A stretch of DNA of 64,000 nucleotides from contig DASXFC010000058.1 of the NCBI GenBank assembly GCA_036489775.1, forward strand, positions 62,001-126,000. Direction: 5' to 3'. Shown in pieces: positions 41,723 to 49,684 of the stretch. The DNA comes from Bog-473 sp036489775. Lineage in GTDB: Bacteria > Actinomycetota > Acidimicrobiia > Acidimicrobiales > RAAP-2. Within the stretch, counting starts at the first letter, position 1; each line of letters opens with the position of its first letter. The position numbers and the translations under genes are program-made. The notes beneath the pieces are model-generated. The model searched no databases, was not told the DNA's origin, and saw nothing but the letters and a program-made list of their open reading frames with translations.

Positions 41723-42348
41723 TTACCCCGCACCGCGATCGTCTTGCTGCCGATCTTGAGCAGGGCGAAGGTTTCGCCCTCGATGCCGCCGACGGCGCGG
41801 GCCCCGCTGGTCAGGGTCTGCTTGGGCACCGAGGCCCGGACGTTCACGTAGACCAGCTGGCCTGAACGGACGTCAGCCGTCTCGTGCACCGTGCCTCGGT
41901 CCGAGGGTTTGTTCTCCACCCGCTCCGAGAAGGTGTTCAGCGGCTCGGTGCGGGTGTAGGTAGAACCGTGGGCGACCCAGGTGGCGCTACCGCCGGTGAC
42001 CGCGGCGTAGCTCTCGATGACGCCGTCGATGCCCGCGGCAGGGACGGCACCGAGGATGGAGACCGTCGACCCCGAGAGTTGGTACACGATCATCTTGGAG
42101 GGCGGGACGAACTGGATGGCTCGCTCCTGGGAGATCACGCCTGAGCCGTGCCCGGAGGAGACCGAGCTGGTCAGGTCCATGTCGAAGCCGACCGAGCCGT
42201 AGGGGCTGCCAAACGTCGCGGCGGTGGCGTTGGCGACCACGATGCTGCCCGAGCCCGGCACTTCGGACACGGCGATCAAGGCGGATACTGCAACCAGCAC
42301 GGTCAGCACGGCCAGCAACAGTTGAGGGATGTAGTGCCGCCTGTTCAT
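41719..42348 (-). CDS. Membrane-anchored protein of unknown function
   Basis: I do not recognise this 209-residue protein. It has a short basic N-terminus (MNRRHY), one hydrophobic segment (IPQLLLAVLTVLVAVSALIAV, about 8-28), and then a Ser/Thr/Gly-rich extracytoplasmic region without cysteines, predicted beta-rich. It resembles the size class of small Mce- or LppX-like secreted proteins only in a general way. It converges with the dehydrogenase at 40559, and 67 bp separate its start from the upstream ligase. Confidence 0.6.
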   Translation of the reverse strand: MNRRHYIPQLLLAVLTVLVAVSALIAVSEVPGSGSIVVANATAATFGSPYGSVGFDMDLTSSVSSGHGSGVISQERAIQFVPPSKMIVYQLSGSTVSILGAVPAAGIDGVIESYAAVTGGSATWVAHGSTYTRTEPLNTFSERVENKPSDRGTVHETADVRSGQLVYVNVRASVPKQTLTSGARAVGGIEGETFALLKIGSKTIAVRGN

Positions 42349-42415
42349 GGAGCGACCACGCTAATCCCCTGGTCGCGGCGACGGAGATACTCGGGCATGG
42401 GCGACCCCGGGTGAT

Positions 42416-43936
42416 TCAGCCTCTGGTCTCGGCCGCCTGACGCTGCAGCTGGGCCCGGTCCGGTTTGCCCGAACCGAGCAAGGGGAGCGACTCCACCTCG
42501 ATGACCCGTTCGGGCGTCTTGAACTTGGCCAGGCCACGCTCGACGAACCAGCGCTGGCAATCGGCCACATCGAAGGGGGCGGTGCTGACCACGAACGCGG
42601 CCACCCGCTCGCCCATCAGCGGGTCCGGGTACCCCACCGCCACGGCTTGGCGGATGTGGGGATGGGCTTCCAGGGCGCCCTCCACTTCGGAAGCCGAGAT
42701 GTTCTCGCCGCCGCGGATGATGACGTCCTTGAGGCGGCCGACGATGCGCAGCCAGCCTTCGGCGTCGACGGTGGCCAGATCGCCGGTGCGGAACCAGCCA
42801 CCGCGGGCAATGGTGCTCTGTGTCTGGGCCAGATCGGCGTAACCAGCGAACATCTCGGGCCCGCGCACCCAGAGCTCGCCCTTCTGGCCGGCTGGTCGCG
42901 GCCGGCCCGTCTCGGGGTCCACCACCCGGAGCTCGGCCAGGCCGACGGCACGCCCGTCGGTGTCACGAGCTTTCTCGAATGGGTCATCGTTGGTGCTGGT
43001 GGTCATAGTCGGGGCCTCGGTCGAGCCGTAGGTCCGCTTGACCCGGCAGTCGAAGATGCGGGCGGTGTCCTCGACGAAGGCGGGGGTGACCGACGCGCCA
43101 CCACTCGAGACCAGGCGGATCGAGCTGACGTCGTGGCCGTCGAGGGCGTTGGCCATGGCGACGAAGAAGGTGGGCGGTCCGGCCAGGAAGGAGATCCGCT
43201 CGGCCGCCACCAGCTCGAGCGCCCGCGCCGGATCGAACTTGCGCACCAGGACGGCGCGCAGGCCGGCGGCACCGGCCACCAGGACGCCGTTGAGCAGACC
43301 TGAGATATGGGCCATCGGTGCCGGCATGAGCACCGCGTCGGTCGTCCCGAGTCCGTGCACCTGCGCCATGAGCGAGGCCTTCCAGCTCAGGCCGCGCTGG
43401 GTGTGCAGCACGGCCTTGGGCGTGCCGGTCGACCCGGAGGTGAAGAGGACCAGGGCCACATCCGACAGGCTCGCCGCCTTGGGGTCCGAGGCCAGGAAGT
43501 CGCCGCCCACCGCCGCATCGAGAGCGGCCGGGTCGGAGTAGGCCCCCGCGGGCAGGTCGAGCGTGAGGGCGGGGTCGACCTGGGAGAGCGCGGCCGCCAT
43601 GTCGGAGGGTCCGAACGAGTGCAGCACGGGCGAGGCGATGGCACCGATCCGCCAGCAGGCGCGGGGGAGTACGGCGGCAGCCAGGCTGTTGGGTACCTGC
43701 CAGGCCACCGCGTCACCGCGCCGCACGCCGCGGGCACGCAGTCCACCGGCCACCCGCCCAACCAGATCGTTCATGGCGCCGCCCGACAACCTGGTGTCAC
43801 CGTCGACCACTTCGCCGCCGTTGGCCGTCAGCAGCACATCGAGGGTGGGGCCGGTCCAGGGACCACCGGGCTGGCGGTAGGACTTGGCCAATTCAGGTAC
43901 CCAGGTGGCGCGCAGGCGGGCCGTCACGGACGGCAC
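42416..43936 (-). CDS. Acyl-CoA synthetase (AMP-binding)
   Basis: This 506-residue ANL ligase has the P-loop LFTSGSTGTPKAVLHT at about residues 165-180, RTYGSTEAPTM, WFRTGDLATVDAEGWLRIV and LKDVIIRGGENISASEVEG, ending in the lysine motif LPLLGSGKPDR. The start is GTG 43936, with an alternative GTG 43927. It is divergent from the dehydrogenase at 43993 across a 56-bp region holding palindrome site 6. It likely provides the acyl-CoA substrate for that enzyme. Confidence 0.92.
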   Translation of the reverse strand: MPSVTARLRATWVPELAKSYRQPGGPWTGPTLDVLLTANGGEVVDGDTRLSGGAMNDLVGRVAGGLRARGVRRGDAVAWQVPNSLAAAVLPRACWRIGAIASPVLHSFGPSDMAAALSQVDPALTLDLPAGAYSDPAALDAAVGGDFLASDPKAASLSDVALVLFTSGSTGTPKAVLHTQRGLSWKASLMAQVHGLGTTDAVLMPAPMAHISGLLNGVLVAGAAGLRAVLVRKFDPARALELVAAERISFLAGPPTFFVAMANALDGHDVSSIRLVSSGGASVTPAFVEDTARIFDCRVKRTYGSTEAPTMTTSTNDDPFEKARDTDGRAVGLAELRVVDPETGRPRPAGQKGELWVRGPEMFAGYADLAQTQSTIARGGWFRTGDLATVDAEGWLRIVGRLKDVIIRGGENISASEVEGALEAHPHIRQAVAVGYPDPLMGERVAAFVVSTAPFDVADCQRWFVERGLAKFKTPERVIEVESLPLLGSGKPDRAQLQRQAAETRG

Positions 43937-43958
43937 CCTAACCGGACGACCACTAGCG

Positions 43959-43972
43959 TGACATCGATGTCA
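43959..43972. promoter_or_regulatory. Catabolic-regulon palindrome, site 6
   Basis: TGACATCGATGTCA is fully self-complementary over all 14 bp. It sits between the divergent acyl-CoA synthetase (leftward) and acyl-CoA dehydrogenase (rightward) genes, 20 nt before the latter's ATG. Confidence 0.72.
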
Positions 43973-43992
43973 GGGAACAGGGAGCGGGCCGC

Positions 43993-45135
43993 ATGGACCT
44001 GGCGCTGAAGCCCGAAGACGAAGCGTTCGCCGCATCGTTCCGCGATTGGTTGGCCCGGCATCTCGAGCGCCCGCCCGCTTTTGTCGACCTGGCCGACGAG
44101 GTGGCCTGGGGTCGTCAATGGCAGGCCACGCTGGCGGCCGATCACTGGGTCGGCGTCCACTGGCCCAGCGAATACGGCGGCCGCAGTGCGACGCCGGTCC
44201 AGGTCGCGCTGTACCAATCCGAGTACGCCCGCTCGCAGGCGCCGCAACCGGTCAACCGGGTCGGGATCAACCTGGTCGGCCCGACCCTGCTGGCACACGG
44301 GAGCGACGACCAGCGCCTGCGTTACCTGCCGGCCATCCTCTCGGCCGAAGAGATCTGGTGCCAGCTCTTCAGTGAGCCCGATGCCGGGAGCGACCTGGCC
44401 TCGCTGAGCACGCGGGCCGTGCCGGTCGAAGGGGGCTACGTGCTCACCGGCCGCAAGGTCTGGACCTCCTACGCCCAGTTCGCCACCTGGGGGCTGTGCC
44501 TGGCCCGCACCGATCCCGAGGCGGCCCGGCCGCAGCAGGGGATCTCCGCCCTCATCGTGGACATGGCCGATCCGGGGGTCGACGTGCGCCCGCTGGTGCA
44601 GATGACCGGTGACGCCGAGTTCAACGAGGTGTTTCTCACCGACGTCTTCGTCCCGGCCGAGCACCTGGTCGGGATCGAGGGGCAGGGCTGGACGGTCGCC
44701 GGTTCCACCCTGGCCCATGAACGGGGCACCAACTTCCCGTTCAAGGAGCAGGTGGTGCACGAGACCTATCTGGCTCGCCTCTACGACGCCGCCGCCGCCA
44801 ACGGATCGTTGGACGACCCGCTGGTGGCCGACGCGCTGGCCCAGTCCTACATCGAGTTGGGTGTGCTGCGGCTGCACAACCTGCGCACGCTCACCCGCTT
44901 GGGGCGTGGCGAGCAACCAGGACCCGAGTCGAGTTGGGTCAAGCTGCAGTGGACGCACATGACCCAGCAGATGTCCGAGACCGGTCAGTTGGTGATGGGT
45001 CGCGATGCCGGCGCAGCGCAGGCCGGTCCCTGGGCCCGCCAATGGTTGTGGAGCAAGGCGGCCAGCATCGCCGGCGGCACCTCGGAGGTACAGCGCGACA
45101 TCATCGCCGGTCGCATCCTCGGTTTGCCGCGCTGA
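43993..45135 (+). CDS. Acyl-CoA dehydrogenase
   Basis: This 380-residue acyl-CoA dehydrogenase is close in pattern to the enzyme at 39308-40486: CQLFSEPDAGSDLASLSTRA, KVWTSYAQFATWGLCLARTD, DAEFNEVFLTDVFVP and IAGGTSEVQRDIIAGRILG. ATG 43993 follows AGGGAG. It pairs divergently with an acyl-CoA synthetase under palindrome site 6. The catalytic Glu region is probably the same as in other FadE alpha subunits but was not verified. No beta subunit is adjacent. Confidence 0.93.
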   Translation: MDLALKPEDEAFAASFRDWLARHLERPPAFVDLADEVAWGRQWQATLAADHWVGVHWPSEYGGRSATPVQVALYQSEYARSQAPQPVNRVGINLVGPTLLAHGSDDQRLRYLPAILSAEEIWCQLFSEPDAGSDLASLSTRAVPVEGGYVLTGRKVWTSYAQFATWGLCLARTDPEAARPQQGISALIVDMADPGVDVRPLVQMTGDAEFNEVFLTDVFVPAEHLVGIEGQGWTVAGSTLAHERGTNFPFKEQVVHETYLARLYDAAAANGSLDDPLVADALAQSYIELGVLRLHNLRTLTRLGRGEQPGPESSWVKLQWTHMTQQMSETGQLVMGRDAGAAQAGPWARQWLWSKAASIAGGTSEVQRDIIAGRILGLPR

Positions 45136-45144
45136 GCGGCTGAC

Positions 45145-45651
45145 TCAGCTCTCCGCGGCCGGTCCGAGGTAGACGTACTCGTCGAGCGCGCCGCCGGGGA
45201 ACCGTGAGGTGACGCTCCCGAGACGTTGCCACCCGTTGCGCTCGTAGAGAATGATGGCCGATTCGGTCCTCACGTCAACGTCGAGGATCGGCTGGCGCCC
45301 GAGCGAGTGGGCGTGCCCGGTGGCGGCGGCAAGCAATTGCCGGGCCACGCCTGTCCCGCGCGCGGCTGATGACACCATCAAGCGGGAAACCACGGCCACG
45401 TCGTCGGGTCCGAGCCCGGTCGTTTCGGAGAGCAGCTCCATGACCGCTTTCCCGCTGGAGGGGTGCAGTGCCACATGGCCGACGATGTCGGGGTCGGTTT
45501 CGGCCACCCAGGCCCCCAACGCACCAGGGACCGCCAGGAATGAGCGCAGGTCGCGGGCGATGTAGACGGGGTAGTCGTCCTGCTGTTTGACGATGGTGGC
45601 CAGGGCGACGCACCGGTCGAGGTCGTCGTCACGCCGGGGACGGATCTCCAT
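45145..45651 (-). CDS. GNAT-family N-acetyltransferase
   Basis: This 168-residue GNAT acetyltransferase has the acetyl-CoA binding motif RLMVSSAARGTGVARQLLAAA and the later beta-bulge region IILYERNGWQRLG. ATG 45651 overlaps the VOC gene stop (ATGA), so the two are co-expressed. A longer open frame upstream is the shadow of the VOC gene. The acceptor is unknown; members acetylate amines, aminoglycosides or protein N-termini. Confidence 0.9.
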   Translation of the reverse strand: MEIRPRRDDDLDRCVALATIVKQQDDYPVYIARDLRSFLAVPGALGAWVAETDPDIVGHVALHPSSGKAVMELLSETTGLGPDDVAVVSRLMVSSAARGTGVARQLLAAATGHAHSLGRQPILDVDVRTESAIILYERNGWQRLGSVTSRFPGGALDEYVYLGPAAES

Positions 45652-46265
45652 CAGCTTTGGCGCGGGCGCGGCGGACGCTCGGTCATGAAAGCGATGGGCA
45701 CGCTCGAACCGGCGCCGCGGTCGAGGGTGGCGATGCGGCGGCCCGACTGGACGGCGTCCGTGGGTGGCCGCAGCCGATCGCCCAGCATGAGGGCGGTAGC
45801 GTCGAGGTCGGCGACGACGAAGGTCAGCCCCCAGATGGAAGCCGGCCCTTCCTCGTTCCGGGTCGGACTGCCGACCACCTCGATGATCACCGGACCGACG
45901 CGGAAGAAGGCCTGGGTCATCTCGGCCGAGGCAGCCCGGGTGCGCCGCAGCTCGATGCCGGCTGCCTCGAAGGCGGCGATGGTGCGATCCAGGTTCGGCG
46001 AGGTGACCACGACGTGATCGAGGCGGGTCACGCCGTTGGGGTGCTGGGCCGGTCCGGGCTCCGCCGCTGGATCGGGTTCGATCCGGGTCGGGACCTCGTC
46101 GAACGAGGCGATGCCGTGCAGGGTCCACCCCACCACGCCGCGGCCGGCCGCGCCGAGCTGGTGGCGGACGCCGTCGATGGTGCACACGCCATCGAGCACG
46201 TCGAACCCGAGATCCCGCCAGAGAGAGGGCGGATCAGCGATCTGCAGCGCGACGAGTTGGGCCAT
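45651..46265 (-). CDS. VOC-superfamily (glyoxalase-like) protein
   Basis: This 204-residue protein has an N-terminal half (DPPSLWRDLGFDVLDGVCTIDG) and a clear VOC module (VTRLDHVVVTSPNLDRTIAAFEAAG, then PVIIEVVGSP and IWGLTFVVADLDAT). His in RLDHVV and Glu in IIEVV are candidate metal ligands. The ATG at 46265 is preferred to a frame extending to 46379, which would overlap the divergent dehydrogenase promoter. The function is unknown. Confidence 0.82.
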   Translation of the reverse strand: MAQLVALQIADPPSLWRDLGFDVLDGVCTIDGVRHQLGAAGRGVVGWTLHGIASFDEVPTRIEPDPAAEPGPAQHPNGVTRLDHVVVTSPNLDRTIAAFEAAGIELRRTRAASAEMTQAFFRVGPVIIEVVGSPTRNEEGPASIWGLTFVVADLDATALMLGDRLRPPTDAVQSGRRIATLDRGAGSSVPIAFMTERPPRPRQS

Positions 46266-46332
46266 GCGTCCATTCTTCTGGTGCCGGTCTGGTTCCCGCC
46301 TCTCGGGGTCGTCGGGAACCGGTGCGGTGAAC

Positions 46333-46348
46333 CTGACATGAGTGTCAG
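46333..46348. promoter_or_regulatory. Catabolic-regulon palindrome, site 7
   Basis: CTGACA-TGAG-TGTCAG is an inverted repeat with 6-bp arms that keeps TGAC-N6-GTCA. It lies about 19 nt upstream of the -10 box TAGCTT (46367-46372) and therefore in the -35 region of the GMC dehydrogenase operon. It may also affect the leftward VOC-GNAT unit, whose start is 68 nt away. Confidence 0.62.
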
Positions 46349-46366
46349 GAAATGGGCTCACCGCGC

Positions 46367-46372
46367 TAGCTT
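46367..46372 (+). promoter_or_regulatory. -10 box of the leaderless GMC dehydrogenase operon
   Basis: TAGCTT ends 6 nt before ATG 46379 with no Shine-Dalgarno in between, the same arrangement as at 40545-40550. Confidence 0.5.
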
Positions 46373-46378
46373 TCTCCA

Positions 46379-46948
46379 ATGCCGGTGTGGTTGAGCGACC
46401 AGGAATACGCCACCCTGGCCGCCGCCTGTGCCCAGATGCTCCCGGCCGACGAGGAGGCCGGGGCCCCAGGTGCCGAGGGGGCGGGGGTGGCCGATTACAT
46501 CGACGTCCTCCTCGGGGCCTTCACCTTCGATCCACCCCGGATCTGGGCCGGCGGACCGACGTCGGGTCGCCTGGGCGGCGATCCCCGCTTCGCCACCTTC
46601 CACCGGCTCAGCCGGCTCGACGAGCTGGCCTGGCGCATGCGGATCGAGGGGTCCCAGGGTCGACCCGAGCGCGAGTTCAACGGACCGGTGGTCGGGCTGC
46701 AGCAGCAGTACCGAGACGGATTGGCCGCGCTCGGCGCCGGCTTTGTCGAGGTGGATGGCAAGGAGCGACGGCGCCGGCTGCGCAGCCAGCCCGAGTTCGC
46801 CGAGATGCTGTGGCAGCACTGCTGCGAGGGCATGTACGGCGCGCCCGAGTACGGCGGGAACCGCCACGGTGTCGGCTGGGCCTCCATCGGCCGGCTGGGC
46901 GACGTGCAGCCCCGGGGTTACAGCGATGCCGAGGTGTCGGGCCCGTGA
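46379..46948 (+). CDS. Gluconate 2-dehydrogenase subunit 3-like protein
   Basis: This 189-residue protein resembles the small subunit (subunit 3 family, PF13618) that accompanies FAD-dependent GMC-type dehydrogenases: LSDQEYATLAAACAQMLPAD at the N-terminus, FATFHRLSRLDELAW in the middle and MYGAPEYGGNRHGVGW near the end. No Tat signal is visible, although many family members have one. It overlaps the GMC gene by GTGA. It would stabilise or help export the large subunit (family knowledge). Confidence 0.82.
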   Translation: MPVWLSDQEYATLAAACAQMLPADEEAGAPGAEGAGVADYIDVLLGAFTFDPPRIWAGGPTSGRLGGDPRFATFHRLSRLDELAWRMRIEGSQGRPEREFNGPVVGLQQQYRDGLAALGAGFVEVDGKERRRRLRSQPEFAEMLWQHCCEGMYGAPEYGGNRHGVGWASIGRLGDVQPRGYSDAEVSGP

Positions 46949-48606
46949 CGGTCGACGCCATCATCGTCGGGTCGGGGCCCGGTGGATCGACCGCGGCCGA
47001 GGTGCTGACCCGGGCGGGCTGGTCGGTCGTGATCATGGAGAAGGGTCGCAACCACTTGCTCGACCCCGACGACCTGACCAAGCCGGCGACGGACTACTCG
47101 AACGACGAGATCAAGTTCATCAACCGTCACTTCCTCGGGCCTGACCCCTTGACCGAGCCCCGGGCCTTCCGCGTCTCGGCCGAGGACGGCGAGCACACCC
47201 ACGTGGGCGAGGTGAACTCCATCCCCACCACGGTGGGCGGCGGCGGCGTGCACGCCGACGGCAAGACGCCGCGCTTTCGGGACGAGGACTTCCGGCTGCT
47301 CTCGGACTACGGGCCCCAAGAGGACGCGCTGATCGAGGACTGGCCGCTGACCTACGACGAGCTCGAGCCCTATTACGCCGAGGTCGAGCGGGCCATCGGG
47401 GTGGCCGGAGCGGCCGGGGCCAACCCATTCGCGGCGTGGCGTTCGGGTCCCTATCCGATGCCACCCGGCGCACCCATGTACGGCGCGGTGCTGTCCTCGG
47501 CCGCCGCCGAGCGCTGCGGGCTGCATCCCTATCCGGCGCCGACCGCGGCCAACAGCGTCGAATACGACGGCCGGCCCGCCTGCAACAACTGCGGCTTCTG
47601 CGCCTTCTTCGGCTGCCCTATTCACGCCAAGGGCGATCCGGTCGCCCTGCTGACCAAGACCATGGCCACCGGGCGGGCCGAGCTGTTGGCCGAGACCTGC
47701 GTCACCCGCATCGTGACCGACGGGCGCCGGGCCACCGGGGTGGAGTACCTCGATGCCGACGGGGCCCGCCACACCATGGAGGCCCGCTACGTGATCGTGG
47801 CCGGCGGCGCCATCGAAACGCCGCGGCTGCTGCTGCTCTCGGGGATCGAGCACCCGTCGCTCGGTCGCCATCTGATGGTGCACTTTCAGACGATCGTGGT
47901 CGGGCACTTTCCCGGGCACAGCCTGCATCCCTACAAGGGGCGCTCGGTCACCCACGTGCACGACGACGCCATGGTGCAGGACGACGCGTCCCGGGCGGCC
48001 GCCCAGGAGGCGGGCCTGCCCTGGATCCGCGGCGGCCTGGTCGAGCATGCCGGCGGTGGTCACCTGATCATGGAGGCGCACTACACGCCGTGGGGGCGAG
48101 CGCACGTCGGGTCCATGCGCGACTCGGTCATGGGTGACCGCATGTGGGCCTTCATCATGCAGGGCGAGGACTTGCCCTACGCCACCAACACGGTCGACCT
48201 CAGCCCGTCGATCCGCGACGCTCGGGGGCTGCCGGTGGCCCGGGTCACCTACAAGCCGGGGCGCCACGAGCTGGCGGCGTCCAAGCATCACGGCAAGATC
48301 CTTCAGGGCGTACTCGAGGAGATGGGCTCCGAGTGGGTGATCCACACCTCGTCGCCGGGGGTCTCCTACACCGGCCTCGGTTCGACCCCGGTCCCCGAGA
48401 GCCGCCACGTGATCGGCACCGCCCGCATGGGCGACGACCCGGCCACCGCGGTGGTGGACCGCTGGAGCCGGATGCACCAGTTCGACAACCTGATCATCGC
48501 CGACTCGTCTGTCTTCCCGACCGCGAGTGGGTACGGGCCGACGCTGACCCTGGTGGCGTTGGCGGCCCGGGCGGCCCACCACTTGGCCGGCACTTCGCCG
48601 TCGTAG
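46945..48606 (+). CDS. GMC-family FAD dehydrogenase large subunit with Cys-rich motif
   Basis: This 553-residue protein has the FAD dinucleotide motif DAIIVGSGPGGSTAAEVL at residues 4-21 and the GMC C-terminus HVIGTARMGDD ... IADSSVFPTASGYGPTLT with the active-site region. CNNCGFCAFFGC, four cysteines at about residue 215, fits the position of the 3Fe-4S-binding segment in FAD-glucose/fructose dehydrogenases, suggesting electron transfer out of the flavin rather than to oxygen. The GTG at 46945 overlaps the subunit-3 stop. Promoter palindrome site 7 ties it to the catabolic regulon. The substrate (sugar alcohol, sterol or other alcohol) is unknown. Confidence 0.88.
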   Translation: MTVDAIIVGSGPGGSTAAEVLTRAGWSVVIMEKGRNHLLDPDDLTKPATDYSNDEIKFINRHFLGPDPLTEPRAFRVSAEDGEHTHVGEVNSIPTTVGGGGVHADGKTPRFRDEDFRLLSDYGPQEDALIEDWPLTYDELEPYYAEVERAIGVAGAAGANPFAAWRSGPYPMPPGAPMYGAVLSSAAAERCGLHPYPAPTAANSVEYDGRPACNNCGFCAFFGCPIHAKGDPVALLTKTMATGRAELLAETCVTRIVTDGRRATGVEYLDADGARHTMEARYVIVAGGAIETPRLLLLSGIEHPSLGRHLMVHFQTIVVGHFPGHSLHPYKGRSVTHVHDDAMVQDDASRAAAQEAGLPWIRGGLVEHAGGGHLIMEAHYTPWGRAHVGSMRDSVMGDRMWAFIMQGEDLPYATNTVDLSPSIRDARGLPVARVTYKPGRHELAASKHHGKILQGVLEEMGSEWVIHTSSPGVSYTGLGSTPVPESRHVIGTARMGDDPATAVVDRWSRMHQFDNLIIADSSVFPTASGYGPTLTLVALAARAAHHLAGTSPS

Positions 48607-48621
48607 TCAGGCCGGCGGTAG

Positions 48622-49131
48622 TCAGGAGGGCGGTTCCGCTCGTTCGTCGAGCCGCAGTTCGAGCAGGACGAGGTCGAGCCACCGTCCGAACTTGGTGCCG
48701 ACCTGGGGGAGGCGGCCCACTTCGGCGAAACCCAACCGTTGATGGAACCGGATCGAGTCCTCGTTGGTGGCATCGATGGCCGCCACCATGGCGTGCTTCC
48801 CGCTGGCTCGGGCCGCCTCGATGAGTTCTTGCATCAGCCGGCTGCCCAGCCCGCGGCCCCAGTGCGACTGGCGCACGTGCACCGAGTTCTCGACGGTGAA
48901 GCGGTAGCCGGGTCGGACCACGGCATCGCGGAACCAGCCGAAGGCGGCCAGTCCGACCACTTCGCCGTCCTCTTCGGCCACCAACACGACCTCGTGGTCC
49001 TCGATCCAGCGGACGATGTCCTCGACGCGGTGGGGGGTCTCGGTCCACTCGACGGTGGTGGTCGTCAGCAGGGCGTTGAGGATGTCAGCGATGGCCGGGG
49101 CATCAGGCGGGGTGGCGGACCGGATCTCCAT
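48622..49131 (-). CDS. GNAT N-acetyltransferase, phosphinothricin acetyltransferase-like
   Basis: This 169-residue GNAT protein follows the PAT/YncA pattern: MEIRSATPPDAPAIADILN, VENSVHVRQSHWGRGLGSRL and IRFHQRLGFAEVGRL...GRWLDLVLLEL. Enzymes of this group acetylate phosphinothricin or related amino acids such as methionine sulfoximine. The ATG at 49131 removes a less likely 38-residue extension. It converges with the GMC gene. Confidence 0.88.
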   Translation of the reverse strand: MEIRSATPPDAPAIADILNALLTTTTVEWTETPHRVEDIVRWIEDHEVVLVAEEDGEVVGLAAFGWFRDAVVRPGYRFTVENSVHVRQSHWGRGLGSRLMQELIEAARASGKHAMVAAIDATNEDSIRFHQRLGFAEVGRLPQVGTKFGRWLDLVLLELRLDERAEPPS

Positions 49132-49186
49132 GGCGCGAGTCTCGTCGGTGCGGCCCCGTCCGGGAGGCCAGGAAAGGCGGGTGTAA

Positions 49187-49684
49187 ATGGTGAGCGTTCT
49201 TCGACTCCGGCCGGTGCCCGAGGCCGTCCGTGCCGCCGACACCATGGCGGCGCCCGACTACGTCGACGGTTTCAGCCTGCTCGTTCCCGCCAGCGGAGAG
49301 GTGCGGACGCCCGAGGATTGGGCCCGAGCCGTTTTCGACGACGCCCCGGCCGCGCTGTACCAGTTCGTGGTCATCGGATGGCGGGTCTTCCTCGGCCTAC
49401 GGCTGGGCCCGCGACCCTCGCCCGATTGCGTCATCGGCTGGCGCCTGGCTGACCGGGGCGAGCACTGGGTGCGGATGGAGGTGGGCTCAGCCATGTTGGA
49501 GGCCCACATCGTGTTCTGGCTCGATCAGGAGCGGCTCACCTTTTCGACCTCGGTGCACTACACGCGCCGGCGGGCCCGATTGCTCTGGTCGGCGCTCGCC
49601 CCGGTGCATCATCAGGTCGTACCCATGCTGCTGCGTTCGGCCGCCCGGCGCGCTGGCGGCTCGTCGGCCGCAGGGAATCAGTAG
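49187..49684 (+). CDS. DUF2867-like protein
   Basis: This 165-residue protein resembles the DUF2867 family (YFSLLVPA-type start DYVDGFSLLVP; then WARAVFDDAP, CVIGWRLADRGEHWVRMEVGS, LTFSTSVHYTRRRARLLW and PVHHQVVPMLLRSA). DUF2867 proteins are START-like in outline and often fused to or placed near NAD-dependent epimerases, but no reaction is established. The start is ATG 49187 with GGAAAGG upstream. It converges with the beta-helix gene and overlaps it by 7 nt. Confidence 0.72.
   Translation: MVSVLRLRPVPEAVRAADTMAAPDYVDGFSLLVPASGEVRTPEDWARAVFDDAPAALYQFVVIGWRVFLGLRLGPRPSPDCVIGWRLADRGEHWVRMEVGSAMLEAHIVFWLDQERLTFSTSVHYTRRRARLLWSALAPVHHQVVPMLLRSAARRAGGSSAAGNQ

Noticed and set aside
46918..48582. 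Long minus-strand open frame opposite the GMC dehydrogenase
   Set aside because: It runs fully antisense to a gene with clear FAD and GMC motifs; its own translation is low-complexity Arg/Gly/Val/His-rich and matches no family I know.
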